In this document: positions 13,110 through 21,900 of the stretch, piece after piece
Layout of the letters: each line of letters begins with the position of its first letter
How positions within the stretch are numbered: the first letter of the stretch is position 1
IMG/VR virus record: IMGVR_UViG_3300027741_000296
Location: 1 to 22,270 of that record
From: a virus
DNA length: 22,270 nt
Reading direction: 5' to 3' (one strand)
Program-made: the position numbers and the translations under genes
Notes under the pieces: generated by a model
Database searches by the model: none
What the model saw: the letters and a program-made list of their open reading frames with translations, nothing else
What the model was told of the DNA's origin: nothing

Positions 13110-14339
13110 TTAAGCAGCCAATCCTGTTACATTACTTCTGGAAACAGTCAAACTACCAAAACTTGTTGCGTTACCAGTTGTTGCAATAGTAATTTGGTCG
13201 ATTGTGTTTACATACGAACCAGCACTAGTGCGACCACCTGCTGTAAGCCCTGTTGTCCAGTTAGAGGCACCAGCAGAATAATAACGGCCTTGAGTTAAAT
13301 TACCAAAAGTGGTTGAGTTTCCTGCCGATGCAATAGTGATGTAATAACCTGTTGTCAAAACATAACTAGGTTCAGGTCCATATCCTGGAGGTGGATTTGC
13401 TCCACCCATAAATACCCCACGAATTTTTGAAGAAATATTAGACCCGCCCAGTTGTGTAGTTTGCAATGTTCCAAAGTTAGTTCCATTACCAGTCGTTGCA
13501 ATTGTAATATAGTCCATTACATCTGTTGGACCATAATCTGAACCACCACCAGCAAAAACACCACGAGTATCTGATGCTACACCTCTAGGAGCGTATCTAG
13601 CATAGGCGTTAGTTCCAAAACTTGTTCCGTTTCCCGTTGAAGCAATAGTTATGTATTCCATTGCAGCAGTCCAGTAACCAGCAGATTGGCTATACCCACA
13701 AGCAAAAACGCCTCTAGTTGTAGATGCAACTGCACCACGACTTTCTCTTACATCATTTTGATTACCAAAACTTGTTCCGTTGCCAGTTGACGCAACGGTA
13801 ATATAGTTAATAACATCAAGGGTTGCAGTAGTAGTTGCTCCGCCATAAAAAATTCCACGAGTGCTTGATGCGCAGCCCGCAGAGCCTTGCATTGCTGTTG
13901 TCAAAGTTCCAAAACTTGTAGCATTTCCTGCGCTGGCAATTGTTACGTAATCCATCACGTTAGAAACTGAACCCGTCATACCGCCACCAAACACCGCACG
14001 TGTTGGAGGTGTTGTACTTGTTGTAGTGCTGTTAGATGCTTCAGACTCTGGACCTGTAGCAGTTGCGTTTGTTGCTTTTACTTTAAACGTATAAGCAGTA
14101 CTTCCAGTTAAGCCAGAGACTGTAATGGGAGAAGTTCCAGTTCCAGTAATAGAACCAGGAGTAGATGTAGCAGTAAAAGTTGTTGCTGTTCCACCTGTGG
14201 CTGCAGCGGTATAGGTAATGGTTGCAGACTGATAATCTACGGCTGTAGCAGTACCAATGGTCGGTGCATCAGGGACATCAGGGATAGCAGTAATCCCAGG
14301 CATCAGTGTCTTGTTAGACACCTTATTAATGATGGTCAC
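13110..14339 (-). CDS. FN3 + six-repeat propeller-type adhesin (GTG start)
   Basis: Residues 21-112 are an FN3-like domain (DVPDAPTIGTATAV..., ITVSGLTGSTAYTFKVKATN). Residues 113-409 hold six repeats of about 48-55 residues, each with 'RgvF.GG......dY(I/V)TI A(S/T)(A/T)GN(A/G)T.FG.L'. The unit recalls kelch-type repeats, and six copies would form a six-bladed beta-propeller, a common carbohydrate-binding shape. Start is GTG at 14339 behind TTAGAGGTAATTAA; there is no better ATG. A receptor-binding role is inferred. The fifth repeat is longer (a Pro-rich insert, PPPGYGPEPSY) and the sixth has lost the Arg and one Gly. Confidence 0.82.
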   Translation of the reverse strand: MTIINKVSNKTLMPGITAIPDVPDAPTIGTATAVDYQSATITYTAAATGGTATTFTATSTPGSITGTGTSPITVSGLTGSTAYTFKVKATNATATGPESEASNSTTTSTTPPTRAVFGGGMTGSVSNVMDYVTIASAGNATSFGTLTTAMQGSAGCASSTRGIFYGGATTTATLDVINYITVASTGNGTSFGNQNDVRESRGAVASTTRGVFACGYSQSAGYWTAAMEYITIASTGNGTSFGTNAYARYAPRGVASDTRGVFAGGGSDYGPTDVMDYITIATTGNGTNFGTLQTTQLGGSNISSKIRGVFMGGANPPPGYGPEPSYVLTTGYYITIASAGNSTTFGNLTQGRYYSAGASNWTTGLTAGGRTSAGSYVNTIDQITIATTGNATSFGSLTVSRSNVTGLAA

Positions 14340-14362
14340 TTAATTACCTCTAACTTTAGGTT

Positions 14363-14701
14363 TTAGGAAATTTCGCTTCCGTATGCTGAGAATGAAAGAT
14401 TAGCAGTTGATGCGTAGATACGAACTCTATCGCCTGTTGCAAGAGTAAGTCCAAGAGTAAGGATTGTTGAGTCTGAGGCTGCAACTGTTGCTCCGTATAC
14501 AATCCAGTGCTTTGCTGCTGCTGAAGAGCCAGCATCTGCAGAAGGCTGTACTGCAATACGGTAAGTTGCTGCAGAGGCTGTCTGGTTACAGATAGCGAGG
14601 CTAGAAATTACAGATGAGGTTGAAGAAGGGACTGTGTAAAGAGTCGTTTCTGTAGTTGCTGATGGGTTGTTCTGACCCAAAATTTTGTATGCTGTTGCCA
14701 T
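14363..14701 (-). CDS. Small beta-rich virion protein, 112 residues
   Basis: MATAYKILGQNNPSATTETT is followed by LYTVPSSTSSVISSLAICNQ, ATYRIAVQP, KHWIVYGATV, STILTLGLTLATGDRVRIYA and a SFSAYGSEIS end. The alternation of short hydrophobic strands and Thr/Ser turns gives a single beta-sandwich. This 'TtLYTVP..tsavvssi.icN...a..tyria' type is common among aquatic phages as a small structural or fibre-linked protein. ATG at 14701 follows an AAGGAGTTTTA site, part of which lies in a ten-base palindrome. Likely a virion protein; location not known. Confidence 0.75.
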   Translation of the reverse strand: MATAYKILGQNNPSATTETTLYTVPSSTSSVISSLAICNQTASAATYRIAVQPSADAGSSAAAKHWIVYGATVAASDSTILTLGLTLATGDRVRIYASTANLSFSAYGSEIS

Positions 14702-14708
14702 TAAAACT

Positions 14709-14718
14709 CCTTCGAAGG
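14709..14718. repeat. 10-base palindrome over a ribosome binding site
   Basis: CCTTCGAAGG is a perfect palindrome, and on the minus strand its right half is the AAGGAG site of the 112-residue gene. In RNA a short stem could hide the site. The stem is only three to four pairs, so an effect is uncertain. Confidence 0.3.
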
Positions 14719-14734
14719 GGATGGTAAAAGTATG

Positions 14735-14758
14735 CCCTATAACTGCTCTGATGTAGGG
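14735..14758 (-). other. Weak inverted repeat in a 64-base gap
   Basis: CCCTA...TAGGG forms a five-base stem with a 14-base loop, and a short T-run (ACTTTT) follows on the minus strand. It lies in the largest gap of the right half, between the methyltransferase and the 112-residue gene. It could be a weak terminator or processing hairpin. A TATAGG hexamer overlaps it, but there is no good -35 box, so I do not call a promoter. Confidence 0.25.
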
Positions 14759-14765
14759 TTAAAAC

Positions 14766-16061
14766 TTACTGGATATAAACCCTTTCTGAGACCCATAATT
14801 GGTATCCCATAAAGGAAACAAGTTCAATTCCAAAGGCGCTTTTTCCTACTACTTCCAAATACTTGCTGTGGTAAGGATACTTGCAAAGGAAGAGTTTGTT
14901 ATGCCCAATTGCAAATGGAACCAGGGTTGGGAAGGTGCGCAGGTACTCAACCAGGCCATCCATAACTCCCAGCCAGTGTGGGTGGGTAATGTCATCGAGT
15001 ATGACGATACCTGTATCACTGACATATTTTTCGGCTAATTTTAAGTCATTAAGTGTGTGGGTCTTCGTATGACCACCATCTATTGAGAAGTAGCGTATGG
15101 AGCCAGCAGGTATTTTCTCATCTAGATGTGCCTTAACTTTTCCAGAGGTAGAGTCTCCTTTAACAATGAGCACTTTATCTCCGCCAAAATTATCGTACTT
15201 TTTTAAGTTATCAATAAAGATATCTGTAGAGCCTTGACCACCATTACTGTCACTGTTGAGATGTTGTTCTTCAAAAATATCTATAGCGTAAGAGTTCTCT
15301 AAAGTATCAATCATATTTCTAAGAAGAAGGAAGAAGCGCCCCATATAAACGCCAATTTCTGCAACGCCACCTTCTTTGTTCCAATCTACATTAAGAACTT
15401 TCATAAACTCTGGCAAAGTTCTAACTACCCATCCAGCAACTTTGGTAAAGCCATCATTAAGATACTTATCATAATGAGACTCAACTACCTCTTGTCCTAT
15501 GCCCATAAAATCTAAGTTACTTTTTACTGTGGTGGCGTACTCTGAGGGCAAAGCCATTTTAGATAGTTTAGTAAATAACTCTTGACTTTCATCTTGACGT
15601 CCCACCCACCAAGCACATACAGCCTTTTCAAATGTTAAACAAAAATCTCCTGGGTAATCCACACCCATAGGAAGTGGTGCGTGATTGCCCGATAATCTAT
15701 AGAGACCAGTCTCTGCATACGTATAAGCCTCTTGCCAATTCTTATTACGCTCACCATAGCGAGCAAGTAAGAACCACGCCTCTGGTCGTCCTGGCTGATA
15801 TGCCGCTGCTTTTAAGAATAAGTTTTGCACTGTGGCTTGTCTATTCTTTTGGATTTCAAAACAGTTTGCAGATATCAATAACGAGGCATATACGTACTCA
15901 GGGTGAGTGTAATAGCCATACTCTGCAGTTCTTAAGTAGAAAGATATAGCCGATGCAGTCTGCCCAATAGATTTGTATTCTGTAGCAATATTAAAGCAGA
16001 GCACTGGATTAAAGGGGTCATTGCTTAACTCGGTAACTAACTCGTCTATGACTTTAAACAT
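14766..16061 (-). CDS. TPR protein fused to class I methyltransferase
   Basis: A 431-residue protein. Residues about 15-180 are helical with TPR-like repeats (FNIATEYKSIGQTASAISFY; AWFLLARYGERNKNWQEAY). Residues about 225-400 form a class I SAM-dependent methyltransferase of the Methyltransf_24 type: AEIGVYMG (234-241, the SAM-binding loop), YAIDIFEEQ (acidic end of strand 2), SIDGGHTKTHTLNDLKLAEK (326 on), and a GIVILDDITHPHWLGVMDG segment with DD at 356-357. Relatives modify sugars or small molecules. ATG at 16061 is chosen: the longer frame starts at a TTG and overlaps the upstream gene further. The ATG overlaps the upstream TAA by eight bases. The substrate is unknown; a glycan on a fibre or host polymer fits the context. 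Confidence 0.85.
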   Translation of the reverse strand: MFKVIDELVTELSNDPFNPVLCFNIATEYKSIGQTASAISFYLRTAEYGYYTHPEYVYASLLISANCFEIQKNRQATVQNLFLKAAAYQPGRPEAWFLLARYGERNKNWQEAYTYAETGLYRLSGNHAPLPMGVDYPGDFCLTFEKAVCAWWVGRQDESQELFTKLSKMALPSEYATTVKSNLDFMGIGQEVVESHYDKYLNDGFTKVAGWVVRTLPEFMKVLNVDWNKEGGVAEIGVYMGRFFLLLRNMIDTLENSYAIDIFEEQHLNSDSNGGQGSTDIFIDNLKKYDNFGGDKVLIVKGDSTSGKVKAHLDEKIPAGSIRYFSIDGGHTKTHTLNDLKLAEKYVSDTGIVILDDITHPHWLGVMDGLVEYLRTFPTLVPFAIGHNKLFLCKYPYHSKYLEVVGKSAFGIELVSFMGYQLWVSERVYIQ

Positions 16062-17052
16062 TAATCGCCTCTGCAATCATGCTATCTACTAGCGCTCCTG
16101 GAACCTGCAATACAAATGCAGCGTTATCAACGTAGCCAAAGGTTATCAGTAGGTCATCACCTAGTTGAGCAGCACCTGCAGCAAACTCTATCTGCCCATC
16201 TAAGAATGACCAAGATGATGGGGACATGCCTTCCAACACAAAAAATTCATTCCATACACACAATCTGTGTCGGTAGGTGGCATTCTTCTGTTTCATGTAA
16301 TTACTAAATAAAACTACCTCATGGGTTATAGCAATATATTTATCGCCCCACTTAATGACTTGAGAACCACCACGTTGGTCAGAGTTAATGGCATTACCTT
16401 CTTTATGCGAGACCTGCTCACACGTAGGTTCTTTAGGATTAGCCTTAACTACCTCTGTAGGAGAGGTCCACTTAACGTACTGGAACTCTCTATCTAAAAT
16501 TGGCATCCAGTTCTTCTCGCAATAAGAAGTTTCATCTATTGGGGCTGGAATTCTTACACGAGATACTTCTTTAGCAGTCCACTTCTTCTTATCAATCTTT
16601 AACTCTGATAGTTCCATACGACCTTGACCGTTAGTGGTGGTATCTCGTCTAACTCCTGTGGCGTAATACTTTCCGTCCCATTTAACAAGGCGTGCATCTT
16701 CTTCACCAACAAATGTCCAAATAGGTTTTACGTCTAATTTTGTTGTATCAATAAGTGTGTAGTTAATGATGTTTAAATCTTTATCAAGGCGGCAAAAATA
16801 ATTAGCAGTTACTAGCCTTTGGTCTTCTTCTGGATGTAGATATGCCAGTGGACCCCAGACGCTAGGAAAGCGTTGGTCATTTTCGGCGTGGTATAGCGAG
16901 TAATTAATATGGCGCAAAATACAAAGAATATCGCCATCATCATCTATAAAAACAGATGGATTCATTAACCCAGTTCCACCAGTAACGGTTGCAGGGATAA
17001 TGAGGGGCTTTAATTTTCCGCCTTGTTGTACCGATTGTTGTACCAGATTCAT
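16054..17052 (-). CDS. GH130-like five-bladed propeller protein, 332 residues
   Basis: The sequence has the layout of glycoside hydrolase/phosphorylase family 130-like beta-propellers, which act on mannose-type or other glycosides. Visible landmarks: GGTGLMNPSVF (25-35), ILCILRHINYSLYH (42-55), FVGEEDARLVKWDGKYYATG (114-133), EKNWMPILDREFQYVKW (179-195), RGGSQVIKWGDKYIAITHEV (227-246) and a final FAAGAAQLGDDLLITFGYVDNAAF. The GEEDARL and RGGS segments fall where the active-site acids and phosphate-binding residues are in that family. Catalytic competence is not proven, and a pure binding role is possible. No strong Shine-Dalgarno precedes ATG at 17052. The TPR-methyltransferase overlaps its end, so the two are coupled. 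Confidence 0.72.
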   Translation of the reverse strand: MNLVQQSVQQGGKLKPLIIPATVTGGTGLMNPSVFIDDDGDILCILRHINYSLYHAENDQRFPSVWGPLAYLHPEEDQRLVTANYFCRLDKDLNIINYTLIDTTKLDVKPIWTFVGEEDARLVKWDGKYYATGVRRDTTTNGQGRMELSELKIDKKKWTAKEVSRVRIPAPIDETSYCEKNWMPILDREFQYVKWTSPTEVVKANPKEPTCEQVSHKEGNAINSDQRGGSQVIKWGDKYIAITHEVVLFSNYMKQKNATYRHRLCVWNEFFVLEGMSPSSWSFLDGQIEFAAGAAQLGDDLLITFGYVDNAAFVLQVPGALVDSMIAEAINV

Positions 17053-17071
17053 GGGGTGAGTCTAGCGGTAA

Positions 17072-18691
17072 TTAAGCACCAATCAACATAAACTCAGAGA
17101 ATGCTGCTCCAGCCGCAGGTGTAGACCATTGGACTCCTGAACCTGTAGATGAAAGAACTTGACCGCTAGTGCCAGTTGCAGCGCCTGCAGTTAGTGTTCC
17201 AGTAAGTGTAATGTTAGAAATTGTTGGGCCAGTACCAAATACAACTACACCAGTACCAGTCTCATCTGATAGAGCCGCAGCCAGTGCCGCAGAGTTACCG
17301 TAAGAGCCAGTAGCACCCGTTGTGCCTTGCGTACCTGTTGTACCCTGAGTTCCAGTAGCGCCTTGGCTTCCTGTAGTTCCCTGTGCGCCTGTAGTGCCTT
17401 GAGAGCCTGTCGTACCTTGAGTACCTTGACTTCCAGTAGTTCCCTGGGAACCTGTTGTTCCCTGGCTACCAGTGGTTCCTTGAGCACCTGTAGAACCCTG
17501 TGTACCAGTGGTTCCTTGGCTTCCAGTAGAACCTGTGGTTCCCTGTGAACCTGTAGTTCCTGTAGTTCCCTGTGAACCTGTAGAGCCTGTAGTTCCTTGT
17601 GAGCCTGTAGTACCTTGGCTACCAGTTGTACCTGTGGTTCCTTGAGTACCAGTGGTTCCCTGTGAACCAGTAGAACCCATATCACCAGTACGAGCAAATG
17701 TGATGATGATGTCATCAGTATTAGCAAGAGTTCCATTACCAGAGACGTAAGAACAACTAATGGTAAACCAACCAGTGTTATCTGTTACTGATGAGATTGT
17801 GTAAAGTTTAAATACAGTGGCATCGTACTTCTTAGATACACGGAAGTGACCCTTTATAGTTGATGTTGAACTACCAACTGTGTTTAAGAATGATGATATA
17901 TCTGTTGCGGCATCATTACTAGAATCAATGTACATAGCAGTAGCAGATGTTGGAGTTGCATTGTTAAAGCGCAAATTTCCAGTACCTGGGTCAGATGCAG
18001 TTGTTGTAGTGCTGAAGGTGTAATCAAATGTAGCACCACCAAAGTTACCGTTTTGTCCTGTAGTGCCTTGAGTACCAGTAGTTCCCTGTGAGCCTGTAGT
18101 GCCTTGAGAGCCAGTAGTACCTTGAGCACCAGTTGTGCCCTGTGAGCCAGTTGTGCCTTGAGAACCAGTAGAACCTGTAGTGCCTTGAATACCTTGAGTT
18201 CCAGTGGTTCCTTGAGCACCAGTAGACCCTGTAGTGCCTTGGCTACCAGTTGTACCTTGGCTTCCAGTCGTACCTTGGGTTCCTTGAATTCCTTGGGTTC
18301 CTTGAGCACCAGTAGAGCCCTGGGAACCAGTAGTACCTTGAACTGTAGGTACAGATGTATCAATAGTATTTGAGCCTGAGTTGTAAGTAAATGAAATGTT
18401 GTTCTTTGAACCGCTGTTTAACGCAGTTGCAACACGTTGGTTTGTGAAGTACTTGTTAGTTACACCTTCTGAAAGGTCATCAGTTGTGTCTAAAGCAGCG
18501 CCAGTAATTAAGTTTTCAATAGCGGTTTGATTGAGGTAGTAAGGTATTGCAGACCAATGGGTAGTGCCACCAACACCAATCTTAAACTTTTTTGTGTCGG
18601 TTTCAAAACCAATCTCGCCTTCTGACAAGATTGGGTCTGAGGTACTCCACTGTGTAGCGGTTCCTCTACGTACTTGAATCTTTACTGTCAC
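17072..18691 (-). CDS. Collagen-like fibre with Mtd-type N-terminus, 539 residues (GTG start)
   Basis: Residues 1-60 (IQVRRGTATQWSTSDPILSE, GEIGFETDTKKFKIGVGGTT, HWSAIPYY) match the N-terminal domain of phage fibre proteins such as the major tropism determinant, which joins the fibre to the particle. Then come LITGAALDTTDDLSEGVTNK, shared with the gene at 21972, and collagen-like tract 1 (about 119-212). A globular domain (213-337, NGNFGGATFDYTFSTT... to ARTGD) and collagen-like tract 2 (338-465) follow, and the C-terminus is ALSDETGTGVVVFGTGPTIS ... FSEFMLIGA. The tracts repeat G-T-T-G-S-Q/G-T-Q without proline. GTG at 18691 overlaps the upstream TGA (GTGA) and has GGAGGT eight bases before it. 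Confidence 0.88.
   Translation of the reverse strand: MTVKIQVRRGTATQWSTSDPILSEGEIGFETDTKKFKIGVGGTTHWSAIPYYLNQTAIENLITGAALDTTDDLSEGVTNKYFTNQRVATALNSGSKNNISFTYNSGSNTIDTSVPTVQGTTGSQGSTGAQGTQGIQGTQGTTGSQGTTGSQGTTGSTGAQGTTGTQGIQGTTGSTGSQGTTGSQGTTGAQGTTGSQGTTGSQGTTGTQGTTGQNGNFGGATFDYTFSTTTTASDPGTGNLRFNNATPTSATAMYIDSSNDAATDISSFLNTVGSSTSTIKGHFRVSKKYDATVFKLYTISSVTDNTGWFTISCSYVSGNGTLANTDDIIITFARTGDMGSTGSQGTTGTQGTTGTTGSQGTTGSQGTTGSTGSQGTTGTTGSQGTTGSTGSQGTTGTQGSTGAQGTTGSQGTTGSQGTTGSQGTQGTTGSQGTTGAQGTTGSQGATGTQGTTGTQGTTGATGSYGNSAALAAALSDETGTGVVVFGTGPTISNITLTGTLTAGAATGTSGQVLSSTGSGVQWSTPAAGAAFSEFMLIGA
17307..17680 (-). repeat. Collagen-coding repeat tract (539-residue fibre, tract 2)
   Basis: An 18-base (six-residue) imperfect period codes for G-T-T-G-S-Q, G-T-T-G-T-Q and G-A-Q variants. 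Codons for the same residue vary from unit to unit (for example GTT/GTA/GTG/GTC on the read strand's complement), so units are less alike in DNA than in protein. Confidence 0.85.
18059..18337 (-). repeat. Collagen-coding repeat tract (539-residue fibre, tract 1)
   Basis: A second tract of the same six-residue G-x-y-G-x-y unit, before the central globular domain. It contains the rarer G-I-Q and G-T-Q units at its start (GAQGTQGIQGTQGTTG). No proline codons seen. Confidence 0.85.
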
Positions 18692-18951
18692 TGGAATGTA
18701 CCTCCATCGTATGTATACTCAAAAGTGGTTAAAGTAGGTGTTCCACCATCTACGGCAGTCCCTGTGTAGGTAGAAGAAGGACTTCCACCATTTTCAGAGG
18801 CTACAGTTGGTACAAACTCAATCCACGAACCACCATTGTAAACGAACAGGCTTTGTGTATTCTCATTGAAATACACATCGCCCTTGTATCGTCCTGTTGG
18901 CTCTGAAGGAGTTGCCAGTACATTGATAGGTACCAGTGCTTTTTTGCTCAT
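18688..18951 (-). CDS. Small fibre-linked protein, 87 residues
   Basis: MSKKALVPINVLATPSEPTG is followed by GDVYFNENTQSLFVYNGGSW and then a Thr/Gly-rich C-terminus (YTGTAVDGGTPTLTTFEYTY). The 'P...rGDvYfn..t..lfvYnGgsW' hairpin is a short fibre motif; the N-terminus of the 1000-residue protein has the same idea (GQIYFDTALGYLRSWNGTAW). ATG at 18951 lies three bases past the large fibre's stop, and its stop overlaps the next GTG by four bases (GTGA). It is probably a fibre connector or adaptor made in step with its neighbours. Confidence 0.78.
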   Translation of the reverse strand: MSKKALVPINVLATPSEPTGRYKGDVYFNENTQSLFVYNGGSWIEFVPTVASENGGSPSSTYTGTAVDGGTPTLTTFEYTYDGGTFQ

Positions 18952-18954
18952 GGT

Positions 18955-21900
18955 TTATGCGTGTACCACAACTCGGTATGTCTCTCCTGAAACAGGAGCA
19001 ACTGCGAATCCGATAGTTACTGTGTTAGTAGTAATGTACGTTACATCAGTAACAACTTCCATAGCGCTAGAAATTTCATAGACAGTCACTTGAATGTCTG
19101 TAGTTCCTAAGTTGTGGCTAAGAGTAAACTCTGTAGCAGAGTATGGAGATGCTGGTGTGATAGTAGTTGCATACTTGGTAACAACAACTGCTGTGTCAAT
19201 CTTAAGACCGTTAGCAGACTTAGAGAGTCCAGAAGCGGTATCAAGTTTTGCGCTAAATGTTGAACCATTTAATTGAAGTCCATCACCAGCAAGGTATGTT
19301 CCAGCCCCTGAGAACTGTGTGAACGTTAACGCTGTAGTATCTAGTGTTATTGCATCATCTGTTGTAAGAACCCAACCAGTGTTTCCATTGGTTGTACCTT
19401 CTGATACGAAGGTAAACATTCCCGCTGTAACTTCTGCGCTTAGATTTGCGTCTGCTGCACGGTCTGGTGCTCCAGAAGCCTTAACAACATAAATGCCGTT
19501 TTCTGCGCCAGTTCCTTGATTCTTAACAAGAATTCTGTCTCCAGTAACAAGTGTTACTCCATCTACAACATCGCCGTTTTCAAACGATGATGCAAGAGTT
19601 CCAGCCACTGTAGTTGCTACACGAACTGATGCCTTAACATCTAGTCCACTTGCAGTTGCATCAACATAAGCCTTAGTAGCAATTGTTGTGGTATCAACTG
19701 TAAGTTCGCCACCACCTGAAAGTGATAGACCAGAACCTACGCTGAGGATGCCAGCGTTCTGTCCTTGGATACCTTGAACACCTTGGGAACCAGTGGTTCC
19801 TTGGGAACCAGTAGTTCCCTGTGAGCCTGTAGTTCCAGTTGTACCCTGCGTACCAGTAGTACCTTGAGAACCAGTGGTTCCTGTTGTACCTTGAGAACCA
19901 GTATTACCTGTGGTTCCCTGAGAACCAGTGGTACCAGTTGTACCTTGTGAACCTGTTGAACCAATTTCACCTTGGCTACCAGTTACACCTTGTGCACCTG
20001 TAGAGCCTTGAGCACCTGTAGTACCTTGGGAACCAATAATTCCCTGTGTACCTTGGCTACCTGTAGTGCCTTGGCTACCTGTAGTACCTTGGCTACCAGT
20101 GGTTCCTTGAGTTCCAGTAGTTCCCTGTGCACCAGTCGTACCTTGGCTTCCAGTTGTTCCTGTAGTACCTTGGGTTCCAGTAGTTCCTTGTGAACCTGTG
20201 GTTCCTTGGCTACCTGTTGTACCTTGTACACCAGCAATACCAACAGCACCATCTAAGTTGACAGACCATGATGAATAAGTTCCAGAACCAATGAACTTAA
20301 CCTTATTAAAGATTAAAGTTCCAGCGCTATAAGAAGATACAATACCGTATTGAATATTGTTTACGTCATAGGCAACAACAATGTCTTGTCCTACAGAGTA
20401 ATCTAAAACAATTGAAGCAGTAGTAATTGTTTGGCTACCGCTTGAGCCTAATGTAAATGATGTTGTAGAGGTAGAAGAGTATGTATCTCCAGCAAGACCG
20501 ATTTCACCTTGGCTACCAGTTGTTCCCTGAGAACCTGTTGTACCTGTAGTTCCTTGAGTTCCTGTGGTTCCCTGAGAACCAGTAGTTCCTTGAGTTCCAG
20601 TAGTTCCCTGACTACCTGTAGTGCCTTGTGAGCCCGTTGTTCCTTGGCTACCAGTAGTTCCTGTTGTTCCTTGTGAACCAGTGTTACCTGTTGTTCCTTG
20701 AGTACCAGTTGTTCCTTGGGTACCAGTAGTACCAACTTCACCTTGCGCACCTTGCGCACCAATAGTTCCTTGTGAGCCTGTAGAGCCTGTATTTCCTTGT
20801 GAACCAACTGCACCTTGAGTACCAGTAGTACCTTGCGCTCCTGTAGTACCTTGGCTACCAGTAGTACCAGTAGTTCCTTGAGCACCTGTGGTTCCTTGGC
20901 TACCAGTTGTACCAGTTGTACCTTGGCTACCTGTAGAACCAGTAGTTCCTTGGCTACCAGTTGTACCTTGGCTACCAGTGGTTCCTTGGGTACCAGTGGT
21001 TCCCTGTGCACCAGTAGTACCTTGAGTACCTTGTGCTCCAGCAACACCAACTGCACCATCTAGGTTAACAGACCAAGATGAGTATGTTCCAGAACCAATA
21101 AATTTAACTTTTTCAAATACTAAAGTTCCAGCACTATATGAGGAAACAATACCGTACTGAATATTTGATACGTCGTATGCAACGACAATATCTTGACCTA
21201 CTGAATAATCTAAAACAGTTGAGGCGGTAGTAATTGTTTGGCTACCACTTGCGCCTAATGTAAATGATGTTGTGGATGTAGAAGAATAAGTATCTCCTTG
21301 TCCACCTTGCGCACCTGTTGTTCCTTGCGCTCCAGTAGTACCTGTGGTTCCTTGGCTACCTGTTGTACCTGTTGTACCCTGAGAACCAGTAGTACCTGTA
21401 GTTCCTTGTGAACCAGTAGAACCTATAGCGCCTTGTGTACCTGTTGTACCTTGTGAGCCTGTAGTACCAGTTGTTCCTTGAGAACCTGTGGTTCCCTGTG
21501 AGCCTGTAGTACCTTGACTACCTGTAGTACCCTGCGCTCCGTCTGCACCAATGTAACCTGCAGTACCTTGCGCACCAGTGGTTCCTTGAGAACCTGTGGT
21601 TCCTTGTGAACCTGTGGTTCCTTGAGTTCCAATAGTTCCTTGTGAGCCTGTTGTTCCTTGAGAACCTGTGTTACCAGTATTTCCTTGTGTACCTGTTGTT
21701 CCCTGGCTACCTGTTGTTCCAGTAGTTCCTTGAGAACCAGTAGTACCTGTTGTGCCTTGAGAACCTGTTGCGCCTTGTGCACCCGTGCTTGTGTTAATCC
21801 AAGCAGTGCCATTCCATGAACGAAGATATCCAAGTGCTGTGTCAAAATAGATTTGACCAACGACTGGTGACGCGGGTGCTGAGGCTAAGTTTTGAACTCT

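Noticed and set aside
14735-14765. Promoter in the gap before the 112-residue gene (TATAGG)
   Set aside because: The -35 region (TTTTAA) is a poor match and the spacing rests on a single weak hexamer. It is noted only as an inverted repeat.
17245-17736. Long open frame opposite in phase to the collagen tract (Leu/Val/Lys-rich product)
   Set aside because: It is a shadow: the 18-base repeat keeps stop codons out of other frames. The frame has no ribosome binding site and the composition is a phase-shifted G-x-y repeat.
20448-21059. Similar long minus-strand frame inside the large fibre
   Set aside because: Same periodicity effect as above; it lies fully inside the fibre gene in another phase and continues into the duplicated domain without a signal of its own.
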